Below, in pieces: positions 27,706-41,820 of a stretch of 64,000 nucleotides of DNA. Position numbers and translations under genes: made by a program. The DNA is taken from positions 23,800,562-23,864,561 of the forward strand of contig OX388347.1 in NCBI GenBank assembly GCA_947579665.1. Reading direction: 5' to 3'. Every line of letters begins with the position of its first letter. Position 1 is the stretch's first letter. This DNA is from Sympetrum striolatum. Its lineage: Eukaryota > Arthropoda > Insecta > Odonata > Libellulidae. The notes under the pieces were generated by a model that worked only from the letters and a program-made list of their open reading frames with translations, ran no database searches and was not told where the DNA came from.

Positions 27706-27745
27706 CTTTACCTGAAGTAGGCGGAAGTCTTCAAAATAGGAAGAG
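27706..27745 (-). promoter_or_regulatory. Possible recursive-splice (ratchet) site
   Basis: On the minus strand the sequence reads gacttccgcctacttcag followed directly by GTAAAG, that is, a 3' splice site joined to a 5' splice site, with the junction between 27712 and 27711. Such zero-length exons are known from very long insect introns, where the intron is removed in steps. The pyrimidine tract is only moderate and the donor is GTAAAG rather than GTAAGT, so chance is a serious alternative. Confidence 0.25.
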
Positions 27746-28746
27746 GGCCAAGACACACCTTGGAATTGAGAGCGGTCCAAGTTCTCGTTTTCGCGGATTG
27801 CGATTTTCACGCCAAGAAAATGTTAAGTCACCTCATCAAGGGGGCTCTTTCAGCTGGATTTCTTTCAATATAGCGGTAGAAATCCTACACTTCCGAATTA
27901 AATTCTCACGAAGAATAACGCTAAACTGTCATATCAATTACTTTTTTCCCTTTATTAGTCTATTCATAAACGATGACTCATTATCAGCTTGGATACATAA
28001 ATTGCGAATACTATATTCACATTTACCGTGGATCGTACCGAAGAGTAAACGTTTAACATCAATTTCCCGAAATAAAACCCAACTTATTTTCTTATGATAA
28101 TTTTTTTATTTACAGTTTTCGCATGAAGGGGAGTTTCCGGAAGCATCCATGGTTGCAGTGTAGATATTTTTGAATTTTACTACCAAAATCTCAGATTCAG
28201 TATGAAAAGTTCAGGGGCCTGATTACAAATAAAAATCTAAAAGTCAATTTAAAAAATATACATTCGTTTTAAAAGCATTACACGAAAAATTAATTTCAAT
28301 CCCAATTCTCATGGGTAGCTGTCCACGTATCATATTTAAATAAAAATTGATTGGCAAGCACTTGTAATTTTATTTCCAGGTATTGTAAGACCGATTCAAC
28401 CTTTTCATCTTACTTTATTACTACTAAAGAACTATCACACTACGAAGAACTTTCTTTCGTGTAATCTTCAGGACTTACGATCGCTTCATAAGTACATAAA
28501 TTTATGATAAACGGGGAAAGAAACATAGAAGAAGAAATAAATTAGGTCAAATAAGGAGTTGGATTTTTAAAAAAATGAAATCTAAAAATGAATGGATAAA
28601 TTTCGACATTGTCGGCATTATAAATAAAATTGACAAGCTAAACTTGAAATGTTAGGATCAACGTAGAGATGCAACGTCATTTTACTAAAATTAAACTATC
28701 GAAGGAAGGTGTACAATTAACTGCATAGCAATTAGCAGTACAACTG

Positions 28747-28765
28747 CTCTCTCTCTCTCTCTCTA
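28747..28765. repeat. (CT)9 microsatellite
   Basis: Uninterrupted CT dinucleotides within AT-rich intron. Notable only as one of the few pyrimidine runs on the plus strand of this intron. Confidence 0.85.
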
Positions 28766-29039
28766 TAAAGCCTCTGGAGAAAAAATAAGCGGATTCGTCA
28801 GGAATTTGAACTCAAAATAAACAAAGGAATTGTCACTTTGTGAGAAAATTAATGCTCCTGGGAGTGAAATGGATGTAAACCTTAATACGAAGAAGACGAG
28901 CAGGAGTAGCACACGAAAATTTTTTGTAAGTGGTCCGCTGCAAGTAAACGTACAGAAAGACGGAAGTGGGGAAAACGTACGGGATATGGGTTGTTCGGAA
29001 AACACTGACTGGAAAAGGGTTTTCTTTGAGCAAACCATA

Positions 29040-29790
29040 ATTTGGTAAAATGGCCCAGGGAGGACATGGAAGCAGTAGAGTTGGGAGCTGCCTTAAGCAT
29101 CGGAAAGATAGGAGAGTGGGCGGGAAAGAAGCGAGAGAGTGGGGGATACAAATACACACTGTCCGACGGCCTTTTCCGAATCCACACCTGGTATCGCCGC
29201 GCGGCAAAAACCGTGGAGGAGGTGGAGGCGGAAGGATTACGGGAGCGAGGGAGAAAAGGCGTATGGATTAGAGACGGAATGAATTAGGGAAACAAATGGG
29301 GAAGAGAAAAGGGTACGGCAGAGGGAGTACCCTTACGTGCGTGAGAGGGGGGATGGAGACCGGACAGTCCGGCGGATGCAATCATTGAAGTGCATCGCGC
29401 GCCCCACCCGAAGCAAAAAGCCCCGTTTTACATGGGCTATCTACTAACACCCCTCTACCCTACTAACAAGTGCTCACTCACTTCGCTACGTTTTGAGACG
29501 TGGACCGACTGACCTTTTTTTACTTATCTACTACCGCCGCTACGGCAGCAAAAAGTCCCCGGAGATGTCTACGCCTATCCTTACCGGGTTGTACCTTCTC
29601 CGGATTGCACTGCTGGAAAGGAGGTTCGAACTCGTTTTTTTGGGAGGTTTTCGAAAGCCGCGGTGAACGGCGCTTTACCGTCTTCCCAACCTATCTCTCC
29701 ATCTGTCTCGTGCTTCCGAGAGAGATATGCAAGAGGACGATTTGCATTTCCGAAAAGGGCAAGAGTGCTAGGCGTGAAACTCTCTTAAGT
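29040..29790. other. Purine island followed by GC-rich block
   Basis: 29040-29360 is A/G-rich with GGAGGTGGAGGCGG-type runs. 29360-29480 is GC-rich and C-biased (gcgcgccccacccg). 29500-29790 is mixed and has a plus frame of 100 codons. Several frames are open, none with a family motif. Confidence 0.5.
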
Positions 29791-31139
29791 CGGAAGAAGT
29801 GAACGATTCACAAGGTGAAAGCAGGTAATCGAATGTATATTTTCCTCCGGATTAACATATCAGCGAAGGAAAGGTTCCGCCGAGTGAGTCCGAAATGAGT
29901 GGCAGTAAGTCTCCACAGATAAGAGTATCCCAGTTGATGGAAACTCAGCAGAGATACAGTCACGATAAGCTCTCCAAAAAGTAAAAGGATTATATCTATC
30001 AAGTCGCCCTCTAGCAGATTAATCAAACAACTTTTACACTCTATCAGTAAAAACTGCAAATTATACTAGTGATGACGTAAATTTTAACAAGCGGTATACA
30101 TCTTAAATCCAATATTTCACGTTTCGTCGATACTATCTAGACATTACTTAAAATGATGATATGCTTATGAGGCATTCAAAGCACCCATTGAGGATATCGT
30201 TTTGGATTCATTATTAAATATTGAGCCTTTTAAAGAACGGGATTAAAAAATCACAACTATAAAATGAATACTGCACGCGTTAGCATGAATCGGTAATATT
30301 AAAATTCTCTTGAGGGAACAATAAAAAAACTGATAAGGAGGCGGATGTAATTTCTGTTCGCTATTCATACTAAAAGCAAAGAATAATTGGAAAAACACAA
30401 AATAACAAGAAAATCTAATTAAACCAATTAAATTTCGTTATATATTATCCATAATGTACTAATATTTAATCACTTAGAGCGCATTTAAGAAATAATTTAT
30501 AATAGAGAAATTTTAGATGGTTCAAATAGGAAATATTAAAAAATGAATAATAAGTTAACACAATATTAAATCTATGAATGAATTAAAAAAAATTAAACTC
30601 CAAACAGGCCAAGGAAAAGCAGAAAAGAATACAAATAATCATGAATATTTACGACAATTTTTTTTTGCTGCTGTTCTTTTCCTATTAATAATTGCTATCA
30701 ACTTCGCAAACTGAGTAAGGGATACTCTCATAAACCCAACTTAGGAATACAAATTATAGGGATAGAACAGCAGCAGCACATACTGACATTTTTCTTAAAT
30801 AATCAATATTTATTCAGATACAAATTTTAATAGTTAGAAACAACAATTAAAGAAATATACATCAATAATTTCCACAACATGAATAAAATACCTAGCAAAA
30901 ATAAACTCTCGATGGTACGACTAAAACTTCGATATCATTCTAAATCATACCTAATAATGACTTTTTGAAATCTCCACTAATTAGTTCGCGATATTTTGCT
31001 TCAACTAGCACAATAATTTTTAAGTTATGTTTGAAGAATACTTAAGATGATCTCTTCCTTGCTTATAACCTAACAAAACTAAGACCTCAAAAACAATAAA
31101 GGAAAAATTATAACCCCAAATAAAAAACACAAAGTAACA
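29791..31139. other. AT-rich intron, nothing recognised
   Basis: Very AT-rich with more A than T on the plus strand. No supportable feature. Confidence 0.5.
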
Positions 31140-31480
31140 GAGGTAAGAAAACGCGAAAAAGGCGAGAGAAATGTGTGATAGAAGGGGAGAAATGGATCCA
31201 TTAGGTATCCCTTAAGATCTCTCAACTCGTCTTGATCTCAACGGGGTGACTAACGAGATAACCCTAATCAGATACACACGGGAGAAGAGAGGCCCGGTTA
31301 AGAAGAGGCGGAGAAAGAAAGAGGCGCGTAAGGAACGAGTTGGAAAGAAGGGGTAGAAAGATGGGAAGCAGGGCGCTTGGGGTGTCTGGCAGTGGGTGTG
31401 ATGTTGAGCGATGAGGGGTTAAAAGAGAGAGCGTCTTAGGGAGTTGCTAAAGGAGGGGACCTAATGGAGAGAGGGGGGGA
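31140..31480. other. Purine-rich island
   Basis: GCGAAAAAGGCGAGAG and GAAGGGGTAGAAAGATGGGA runs, almost free of pyrimidine tracts on the plus strand. Confidence 0.55.
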
Positions 31481-32739
31481 TGCTAAGGTTGGGCCGAATG
31501 GAAATTTTCCCACGATGGAGAGAGACTTAATTAGGGAAGCTGACAAATTAGCGTCAAAGACCTTCCGACGATTTACAAATTGCGTTCCTTGTAAAATGCG
31601 AGCATCAGTATATCAGATCCAGACTGACATTATTCGGATTGGAGAAGGTGACGAGTCTCATCAATCCTCGAAGAAAGTGAATTTTTCGGAAGTCATGTTA
31701 GCAGATTCGGAAGGGGCAAACAGTAGATCAATTTCCGGATAAGAAGTTATCAGTAATCTTAGCGGTTTAAACGGGAAATGTAAGTTCCGGGGGGAGAGAG
31801 TAGGTGTAAAGCTATTAAGTTTTCCTTGGAACTAATCATGAGCATGAATGCTAAAGCTCACCTGAGAGATACTACTATAAGAGCATTATCGTCAGAATGT
31901 TGTGTATGCGTAATGAGTTTCTCTAAAGATCTACTATTTAAAAGGCATAAATAACCCATTGCACTACAGAATGCCGAAAAATAATTTCCCTGAAGAATAC
32001 AAACTTATCGTTACACCGACATATTTACACTTCATCATAAAATGTGATACTCAAATGAATAGGGATCTCAAAAGTATCCAATAAACGGCGAAAAGCGTAA
32101 CAGCGTTTTAAGAGGTACCAATTCATAGACTTCTAGAACCATCAGGGAAAATTCGAGGAAGTGATTCGATAAGTGATCAACTCATTGCCATTTTCCAATT
32201 ATTGCTGGAACAAGCACGATAAAATATGGCGATAGGCTGGTATACTGCTAGTTGTACATTAAAACGCTAAATGCTCCTGAAAATAAAGAACAACATTAAA
32301 ATTTATATTCAAACAATCCTGTAGATGTTAATTTGAAGGTGAAAACTCAGTGTAGATTACATTTGAGCCGCAGAGAATCAACACTTCGCAAATGAAATTT
32401 ATATCAAAACTGCAACCATTAATTCACTTTTGAAATGCAGTCAACAAGACGAATGGTCTTTTAATCTTATAATAATATCCTTTCATGGGAACTAAAATGT
32501 ATTAGCCAATGATAAACTGAAGAGGCAACAGTTGTGAATCCAGATCTTTCGCATACCGGGCGGTATGATCTAATTAAATTTATTAGGTTCAATATTAAAT
32601 CTTTGATCCACAACATCATTGAAGGTGAATAAAAAGCTACTTTTTTATCGAATAATTTTCTGATAGTGCTGAATATGGATCAGTCGGAATTTCAATTGGG
32701 CATTGAGAAATGCATCCGCGACCCCGGTCTGATTACTGA

Positions 32740-33110
32740 TGCAACGGAAAATGCACGCAGCCAGCAACGCGTAACGCCGGCGAAGCGTCGGCAGGGGTGT
32801 GTGAAGGGCTGCGTGAGAGACAGATGGAAAGCACGAAGAAATGGGAGGATGGGGAGGGGAGAGGGGATTGGATAGTGTTATGGCGAGATGGAATAATGAC
32901 AATCATGCACAGCGACGGTCGCTCTTTGGCCGCAGAGAAGAGGGGATGAGGCGAGTATTCGGGCAACACATGGGACGCATTACGATCAGAGAAAGCAAAC
33001 AACAAAAAGCGTCGCCGACGATGGTGAATATCCAGACTCACTTTACCGAAAGCAGTTAACGCACTTGTCCGTCTTCCGAGGAGTGGCGAGAGACGAGGAA
33101 CTTGCGAAAT
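32740..33110. other. Purine/GC island
   Basis: A CpG-rich start (cgcgtaacgccggcgaag) followed by GGGAGGATGGGGAGGGGAGAG. A 154-codon minus-strand frame (33197-32733) spans it and reads as a low-complexity, proline/serine/phenylalanine-rich peptide. Confidence 0.5.
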
Positions 33111-34740
33111 CCGCGAACGAAAGCTGTGAAGGTCATAAAATGGATATTTAGAGGTTAAGAAGTTGGAGTGGAGAGCGTCTGGAAAGGGAAGCAACATGAA
33201 AGTTAAGAGAGTTTAAATTTGATCGCAAAACGATTTTAACGTGGAACCCTTTTCATAAGAAAATGCGAAGAGAATTCCAATCCGATTATCGAAGGGTTTC
33301 CAAGATTTCTTTATCGATTACTCTCCATGATGATCACTGTACGTCAAACATTTTCATTAGACCTATCTTCCAGATCAAATTTTCCTGGAATAATTCACGA
33401 ACGTATAATTTCAATAATGATACAGATCTCCTGGTCAGAATGTTTTTCATGAAGTTGGCAACCTTAGTCATCTTCATTCGTTAAAAATCAAAATATTTGC
33501 TACATTTCCCGATAATTAATGACCGGAACAATGTTCACTTACTTCCTCTCATAATCACAAATAGAACTTCCATAACTCATCCCTCCCACCATTCCTTCCA
33601 ATACTGCCCTTCAGGAAACAGTCGCACTTTGGCATGTTCCCGATTTTTCTATTTTTTCATCCAAAGACTTTTCTACTACTTAAAATTCCAACAAATATTA
33701 CCTCCTCAAACTCAAAGCGAAAAAAAGCAGAAAATACTGAAGGACTAAATCAAAATGAGGAGCATGAAATTTTTTATGAGAAGACGAGCAATCGAATGGA
33801 ATTCAAAGATTCACTTATTACAGAGCAAAGGATTAAAAATCTCAAAAACCTTGACTTTACCTGCCAAATGAATTTCAAGGAAAGAAGTTCAAGAAACTTC
33901 TGCAATCTAAATAAGAAAAGCAATTATTTTAAGTCGACCCAACGGAATGTATAAACAGGAATTCAAAATTCTCCCATCCTCCTTGGGCCACTTAAATATT
34001 TTCAGTTGAGAATATATTTTATGTATTTTGGCCGACAACAGACGCCACCCTAATGAAGAGATAACTCTGATTGACGACTGACAGCTCAGACCAACCTTTT
34101 CTTGGCCCATTTTATGCACGAAATAACTCGGAGACCATGAAGGCCAATTAGATGAAACTCAATAAGAATTTCAAATCATTTTCGAAAATAGTCTTTACGA
34201 GAAATATTAATATATAATGATTCATAAAGTTTGAATGATTTTTTTTATTTTATTAACACGCAATTTTCCTGAATTTATTTAAGCTATAATTATCAGTAGC
34301 TTTACGCATACACCACCATTCATTCCGGATATCTTCCAACAGAATCTTTTACTTACACAAGGGTTTTTATATCCACAAACTTCTTCTAAGGTTTCCTTCT
34401 CCGTTTCTGCTTGCAAGTGCTAATTAGATAGACATGTGATAGCAATCTTAAGTTGGAAAAAGAAGAGGCTTCCCTGTATTTTTTTGGCTAAATAACTCTC
34501 TATTTCTATACATAATTACTATGTATATTAATAATACTCTAATATATTAGCGTACTTAAATGTTAGGTAATAATTCTCTTGGCTTACATATTTAAACTTT
34601 TTCTCTAGATCAAAATCACTCCGTTGGGTTAACATTACATGAGACACAAATTTGAATGCGTAAAATCCCTCTCAAATGAAAATGAAATCGTTCTAAGTGA
34701 CACAGAAATCAAACATGATCCATCGCTTCCATCATCCACC
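33111..34740. other. Intron segment, partly T-rich, nothing recognised
   Basis: 33260-33690 is T- and C-richer on the plus strand than the rest of the intron, which could mark an old insertion in the opposite orientation, but there are no termini, tail or coding motif to support that. Confidence 0.35.
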
Positions 34741-35260
34741 AACCAAATGTGCCGAAGTCAGCTGAACCAGCGAGACCTCCTTCGCCTGAAGAACAGCCGA
34801 GGAGGCAGTGGAGGGAGTTAATTAAGAAATTTCGGAGAACAATGTCCCACAAAGATAGAACTCCATAAATTCCCACTCCCCTCACACTTTTGCCTTACGA
34901 CAACTCCAAGACTCTTAAGTAGACTCCAACCGGCGCCGTAAATGGTAAGGTGCCGACTAAAGGCTGAATTCGGTATGGGATTTAGGGGGGCTGGGGAGGT
35001 CCGCAAGAGATTAAAATGGGGGAGGAGGAGGAGGAATGGGGGAGAAAACGCGACCACTCCGTTGGGAAAGGATCTCTTTTCCGAGCGACAAAACCCTGTT
35101 ACCGGTAATTAAGAGCTCTCCGTTCGACATGCGGCCTGTTTGGCTACGAGCGCGTGACCGGACTAGGGTCCTATAAGGAATGAGGGATGGGAAGATGAGA
35201 GAGGGTGGAGTATGGGTCCGATCTCTTCGTGAGCGGAATAGAGGAGAACAGATATGAGCA
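34741..35260. other. Purine/GC island
   Basis: Contains (GGA)n-like GGGGGAGGAGGAGGAGGAAT at about 35020 and GAGGGATGGGAAGATGAGAG at 35180-35205, with a CpG-rich strand-balanced part at 35090-35170. Confidence 0.5.
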
Positions 35261-36640
35261 CCCCTTCTCTCATATAAAGGATGTGCGCATGAAATGTTTT
35301 TGTAACTAACTTCGACAATTTATAAGGGAGATATTGCCACGAAAATCAATCTCTATCCTCTCAGAAAACGGGAATTCGTCCGTGGAGGAGAATGTTCTCT
35401 TCGTGTAACAAAGCGACTGAGAAATATTGGCGGCGATGTTTCCAAATCGGATTACGTATTTGTAAGATGACTTTGAACCAGAAATTTCCTTCTAAGGGCT
35501 TTTCGGTGCTTAATAAGGATGAAATAGATAATTAAATTCGTAATATTAGAGTAAAATAAATTCAATGCATTTCAACCTTAAATAGAAGTGGTTGCCCAGA
35601 AAAACTTTTGAATTTCCTAACACAATTGTAAGTTTAAGTACTTCTTCTTACTTAAATTATCATCGGTGAAAATTTTTCAATGGGAAGTTTAAGGGATTAG
35701 AAAAAATTGGAATAAGTTTATCGACGAAAGTAAAAATCCTGTTTATCTGGAACTACATATACAACAAAACTACTCCAATAATTCAGAGAAACAAAATAAA
35801 TAAATTTCTGAAACTTTAATTTAAGAGTTTTCCATGTTCCAATATTTTACGAAAGACCCGACACTTTAATTATATGAGCATGAATCATGTATTTTAAGTA
35901 CCTACTTATAGTACATTTTAAATAAAAATTGATGTTCTTCCGTTTTAATTTAAGTAAAAAATAATTCTGAAAAACATCCCGTTTTGGCCAAAACCCACAT
36001 CTCCTTGCTGCTAACCACTAGCATAAATTAAATAGTAGAGAAAAATGTTAAAACGAATCAAAAAATTATCATTTAACCACAACTTCAGCGTCGAGCAACT
36101 CTCTACGGCCGATGACTTAATTGGGCTTCAAACCCTCTAGAGTCGAATTTGAAAATTAAATTAGAGGTAATAAAACTCTGCGGCTTAACTCAATTTTATA
36201 CCTGAAATATCATTTATTTTGAATAATTTATAGCTTTCTTTTCCGTACACTTAAAATTCATCCCACAGTTTTGGTAAACAAAAAATGACAGAACTTTTTA
36301 TAACAGGAAATTACATTCAAAGCCGAGGCGAACTTACAACGGTAATCGTGTTAATGGATTAAGATATTAGTAAAATATGGGGATAAGACATATTTTAAAT
36401 AAAACTATACTAACTATACTAACTATTTTCTCAAGCCTTCGATAAATAAAGAAGGTAAAACAACCTTGGTCCAGCGCAAGAATCATTCACAAAATACACG
36501 ACTGATCCGTGAGAAATTTAATATCCGTCGATTTGAAAACCAACAAGAGAGTAAATACTCGCTAATTTCCCCATAAAGCTTTCAATACAGTAGTCCAAGC
36601 AGATCACATACAAATAAACATCTCCAAGATGGATCTCCTT

Positions 36641-37330
36641 CATATCCCTAAACGCGTGGAATCCGCATCCAGAATGGAGCAACACGACGGGTACACGATA
36701 GTGCTCACGTAGGTGACATCGAAATGGGGAAAAGTGGAGTTCGATGCAAGAAAGTAAATTTCACGCTAGTCCCAAAGAAGGATGGAAAACGATGGGAAGA
36801 CCCCGTTGATCCCTTAGGCGACATATACCCTCGGGAAGAATAGATTCAATTCCCTCATCCGCCTTCTCGGAGAGCGGAAGGAATGCGCTCGGATTCCGGG
36901 AGACTGTATAAGGAAAGAGACGAGATGCTTTCTCAATTGGCACCGACCTTTTTTTACCTTCTGCTCGCTTACACTGAATGCTGATTGACGTCCGAAGCAA
37001 GAATTGAATACTGTTTTGGAGAAACGCCATTAGTTGAGTTTAAGAAGAGGGCATTGAAATACGATTGGCAGCAGGGGAAATAATGTCGATTGTTCCGAGA
37101 GAGATGGGATCGCAGATACGCGTATCATAGCGGAATATTGAGGATTCAAAAGGTACCTTAAGATGTACACGAAATACAAGGAAAGCATAGTACAGCAATG
37201 GTGCTGTAATTGGATCGAGGTCCATGTGAAGCTCTCTTCCGAGATGGATGCATGATCTGGAGGAGACTTGTTTTTCCACAGAGATAGAATTGCTGCCCGT
37301 CGTGGAAGGACAAGAAACCTTTCTTTACTT
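36641..37330. other. Broad GC-richer island
   Basis: Mixed composition with moderately raised GC. It is less purine-biased than the others and has short frames on both strands. No gene recognised. Confidence 0.4.
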
Positions 37331-38330
37331 CTGACAAATGCCGACGTTTAGCATGAAGTAATGGGAAACTAACTGAGCGACACAATGTTTTCTCTGAGAT
37401 CATTACCTCGCTTAATGTTTCACTTCATGTGAAGACCATTTCACATGATAAAGTTTTCATAAGGAAACTAAAAGGTGATAGTGAACATTTAAGGTTAAAT
37501 GATAATAAATACAGTAGAAAACAAAATACAAACATTCTATCAATTATATTTGTTTATGTGGGCTACTAAACATTGTCAACTAGAGTAAATTTCCAGAAAG
37601 TAAAAATACTTCAACCCTCTTGCTGCCAGCTTTCACTTGGTAATAGGCAAAAACTGGTAGAGCTTCGGAGGGCGGAGAGCTACATCGGAATATAAAATAA
37701 TGTTTTTCTACAAGGGAAAAAAACATCCTTTTAGATAACGTTATTTTCGCGATGTTTTTTTGGAAAATGCGAATTATTAACCGATATAAAGTATTTTTTC
37801 GATAGCCAACTGATGACAGTTTTTGGGGATACCACATATATATATAAATAAAATAAAATAAATATTGATAAAGATCCGAGAATAGTGTTAGTGTTAAATC
37901 AATTTCTTTCAGCAATTGATTTGTAATCAAAAGGTTCTTTTTGAGATTTATAAACCGAAATAGAGTGCTAAAAGTTAAATTATTCGTAAAAAGGTGCGAT
38001 GGGGAAATTTAACTCAGAAAATTACATACTTAAGAAAAAGAGTGAGATTTGATAGCTCTTAGGAACTCCAGACACTAGAGAAAATTTTAAAGGTTTTCAC
38101 GCACAGGTAACTAATAAGTACCAAATAAAGCAATGATTATTCAGAACCAAGAAGGAACCAACATTCTAACAAATCCTTAGTGTACCGCTTACTCAAACAT
38201 GGAAGAAATAAATAAACGTATGAAACTCTGAAAAGAGCAAATAAGAAGACACAGAATTATGAGAACATAATCCCGGCTTTGAAAAGGTCTTATTTCATTC
38301 CTAAACTTTTATCGGTGATATTGTTTGATA

Positions 38331-38600
38331 GAGAGCATAGGCTGGGAAGTAAAGGATGCAAATATTCGAGGGGTATTTGGAGAGAAGTGATGGCTGTAGG
38401 TGACAAAACGTAAGAGAAGGAATAAAAGTGGATGGGGTGGAGATTCAAAACTTCCCATCGAATTCGCTCACCCTATGCCATCAAAATGCCATCTGTCCCC
38501 GTCGGAGAGTAAAGAGGGGTGAGGAGATGGCTGGAGAGGGGAGAGAAAGAGAGAATGCATACCGTGCAGCCATCAATCCCTTATCCGGAACTAGGGGGTT
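38331..38600. other. Purine-rich island
   Basis: GGAGAGGGGAGAGAAAGAGAG at about 38531-38551 and GGGGTGGAGATTC upstream. Plus-strand purine bias as in the other islands. Confidence 0.5.
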
Positions 38601-39395
38601 GCTAACTTTCCACCAATGGCATTCAGTCCAAAAAATAAACAATCCCAATTTTGGTATGTATCACACTCCAAATGGGAAATAGTAATTAACATTTTAAACC
38701 TTACATAAGCATATTATAATATTTGGCTGTTGCTATATTCGTACCTTTACGCAATAGGTGGCCTAAACTAATCCTTTTTGGAAGTGAAGTAGATACAGGC
38801 GCAACAGAAATACGTATGACTGGAAAGCTACAGCAAACGAATCTAATTTATTAAACATGTATTATTAAAAAAAATAACCCGTCAATTATCCACAAATGCA
38901 CATAATTTTTAGTGTAATTACCGCACTGAACTAAGGATTAGCAAAAAGTACAATTTACATACGATATAAATAAGCAATAGGATATATCAGTTTACGTTAG
39001 TATCAGACAACCGCAAGTAAGTTGTTACTTTTCAGTATTCCTTAAAACTGGGCGATCTATGCGTCCTAACGAGGCCCACAAATCAAGACGCTAATTTACC
39101 GCTTCTGTATTTATTGGAGTATACTTGAAACGTTACATTTAATTAAAAAATATTTTCATGTTCCATTTATGGCCGTATTTAAATCAACCTCGATGTTTGA
39201 AAAATTTAATGACAACTATAATAATGAAATCGTAATGAAAATTTGAAAATATAATAAGCAATATAAGCCAATTAAGTAAAGAAGTGGAAACAATTCCTTG
39301 CAAAAAGTCGAAAATGCAGGTTAACTCGTTGATTCCTTTCATTTTATAAATCTAAAAAACCTCAGTGTCCCATAAACTTTCTTCGGTACCCATGA

Positions 39396-39830
39396 GATAT
39401 GTCACCAATTAAGTGGAAACCGATCCCACCCCCGATATTGGAATGGCGCACAGCTGCACCGAGTCCCTCAGCAGTATCCCTCGAGAAAGCAGTAAACTTC
39501 CAAGAGCCACCCTCCGCTCGCACGATCAAAATCAAATCAATCACTGCACTCTGCAGACTCCCGCCTTCCTCGAGGGCTCTCCAATTTAAGGGATGGGTGT
39601 TCGAGAGGGGGAGGAAGGGCTGTTGCGGCCCCTATTCGCGACCTCTCGACCCCCGTCGCGCTGTGGTCACACAGTGCACTCTCCTTTATTACATTCTGGA
39701 GAATCTGACCACAGATTTGCATCTCATAATGCGCTCTTTCATCAATTCTTCGACCGAGGCCCTTTTTTTAGGATCCTTCTTTCGAACCCTTACTCATCAC
39801 CGAAATGTGGCAGTGGTTAATTTTCTAAAA
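39396..39830. other. GC-rich island without purine bias
   Basis: An exception to the strand bias: C-rich on the plus strand at 39410-39520, then GAGAGGGGGAGGAAGGG at 39603-39620, then CpG-rich. A plus frame of 162 codons (39399-39887) crosses it without a recognisable domain. Confidence 0.45.
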
Positions 39831-40739
39831 AATACCCCCGAATGCCCATGCCAAATTTTCTTCTATTTCTTGCTTTTATTTATTTAGCTACATGCAATTT
39901 CATGGACAAAATATACTAACGGATTAAAAATAAGAATAATTTGCGACTTGTTGATGTACGGTGGGTACTACGGGGGCTCATAGCTTCGGTGAATGCCTTG
40001 AAGGCCTTTCAGGAGTCAAGAAAAATACTGCGTTCATACAGAAATTTTACACATGCATTCCGAATAATAAACATGCGATATATATCATGTAAATTATAGA
40101 GAGAGAAAAATTTTAGTCGATCAAGAAAATAGACAAACATGACCTTTTCTAATAAAGGAATATATTACGATACACCTATTTGCCAGAGCTTTCTATTTTT
40201 TTCGTTAGCACCGATAAAACTGATACATATATAAAAAACTTTTTATGGATATCTAGACATCCAACATTCTTACCGAGACAATTGATTCATGCTGATTCAT
40301 AATTTGCAAACCTTTTGTCTCTATCACCCACCGTTCTAGACATATTTGACATTAACTTTTTATCTATATTTAGCATTGCATCGAAGAAAACAACTCAATA
40401 CGGAACCAATCCGCTTACAAGCAAATTTGATCTAACATTCCAGCCCTCAACTTTTCCTACATTTAATATCAAAAACAGTAAATTTTTGCTTAAATAAATA
40501 GTTTCTGAAGAAAAAACACTATGAAACAAACACTGCAATGCCAATAAAACCCAATAGCAGACTTTTGAAAGAATGAAAGACCGCCTGACTTACTTTCAAC
40601 GAGAAAATGAAGAGCTAATCACAAATATTGCTTCACTCCCATCTAATAATCAAATGTTTCAAGGATTTTACTATGATGAACCATCCGAAAAAGTAACACT
40701 GAGAAAACAAAATCAATCACGAAAATAATCACCGAAACA

Positions 40740-41180
40740 GGCGGCGAAGTAACTTCACCAAAACGGATCCTCGAATACATTTCTCGCAAGAGAATAAACG
40801 AGAGCAGGGAAAAAAGAGGCTTCGGAAAACGGTACGGAGAATATCAAACGGCCTACCTGGTCGTCTTCGATGCGGGAAATACGAAAGCTCTCAAATAAAA
40901 TAACAAAAGACAGGCGAACTCGCCCTGATTCCGCCGACCGAATATTACACGGCGTTTGCGCTAACGTTAGCGGAACTGGAAAAACAGAGCGGTTCTCTTT
41001 CCTTCGGCCCACCCCACATAAACTTCCCACCCTCCGGAACTCCCATCTAAACGACAATGCAAATCGCGCCCACAATTAGCATCCGGGCATCGAAGAAGGG
41101 AACGCCGAGACGAAGAGGGGGAGGGTAAATCATGGAAATATGGGGATATAGAAGGAGAAAGGGGATATTATAGGAGGAGA
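40740..41180. other. Purine/GC island
   Basis: CpG-rich in 40800-41050, then GAAGAGGGGGAGGG and GGAGAAAGGGG runs to 41180. No recognisable coding sequence on either strand. Confidence 0.5.
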
Positions 41181-41820
41181 AGAGAAATATGAAAGCGTTG
41201 GAAAACAATGAAAATTTATAAAAAAAATTAATCAAACAGACTGAATTAAAAGAAAAACGTAAAAAGGCAAAAAATAATATCAAAGATTTAAATAGATTTT
41301 AATCCCTGAACTGGAATTTATATACTTTTTTAATTGGATATTTAAAAGGAGTGAGACGAAGAACCGACATAATAATGGTTATAAATACAAATGCAACAAT
41401 GAAACAAAAGAACATACGTATAAAAAGAATATATATAAATACAAACCGGCATTCAAAAATTGAAGTTGCATTACTTATTAAAATTTAATTTAAACTGCTC
41501 AAATTTTCAATTTTCAGCGGCAATTACATAAATCAAGCAAGATTTCTCACTGCACGCTGACCGAGTTTTGGAAATTCTAGTTCATAATAAATGTATTGAT
41601 TATAGTTTTAATAAAATTTGGGATTCAAAAATATCTGACCGTTTATTTGTTATAGCCCCATAAAGGCAATGTGGTTATGTTTTTCGAAATTTATTTTTCC
41701 CTTCCTCTATATACGCTTATTCTAGCTGCTACTAAACTAGCGTTATGTAGCGCAAATTTAAAATAGCCTAGGATAAATTTTTCGATAGAAAATGTAGGGT
41801 TTAAAAGAAACAAAGGATGG

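Noticed and set aside
32733..33197. 154-codon minus-strand frame
   Set aside because: Low-complexity Pro/Ser/Phe peptide that follows directly from the pyrimidine bias of the island.
39399..39887. 162-codon plus-strand frame
   Set aside because: Spans a GC-rich island and continues into AT-rich DNA with a change of residue usage. No motif.
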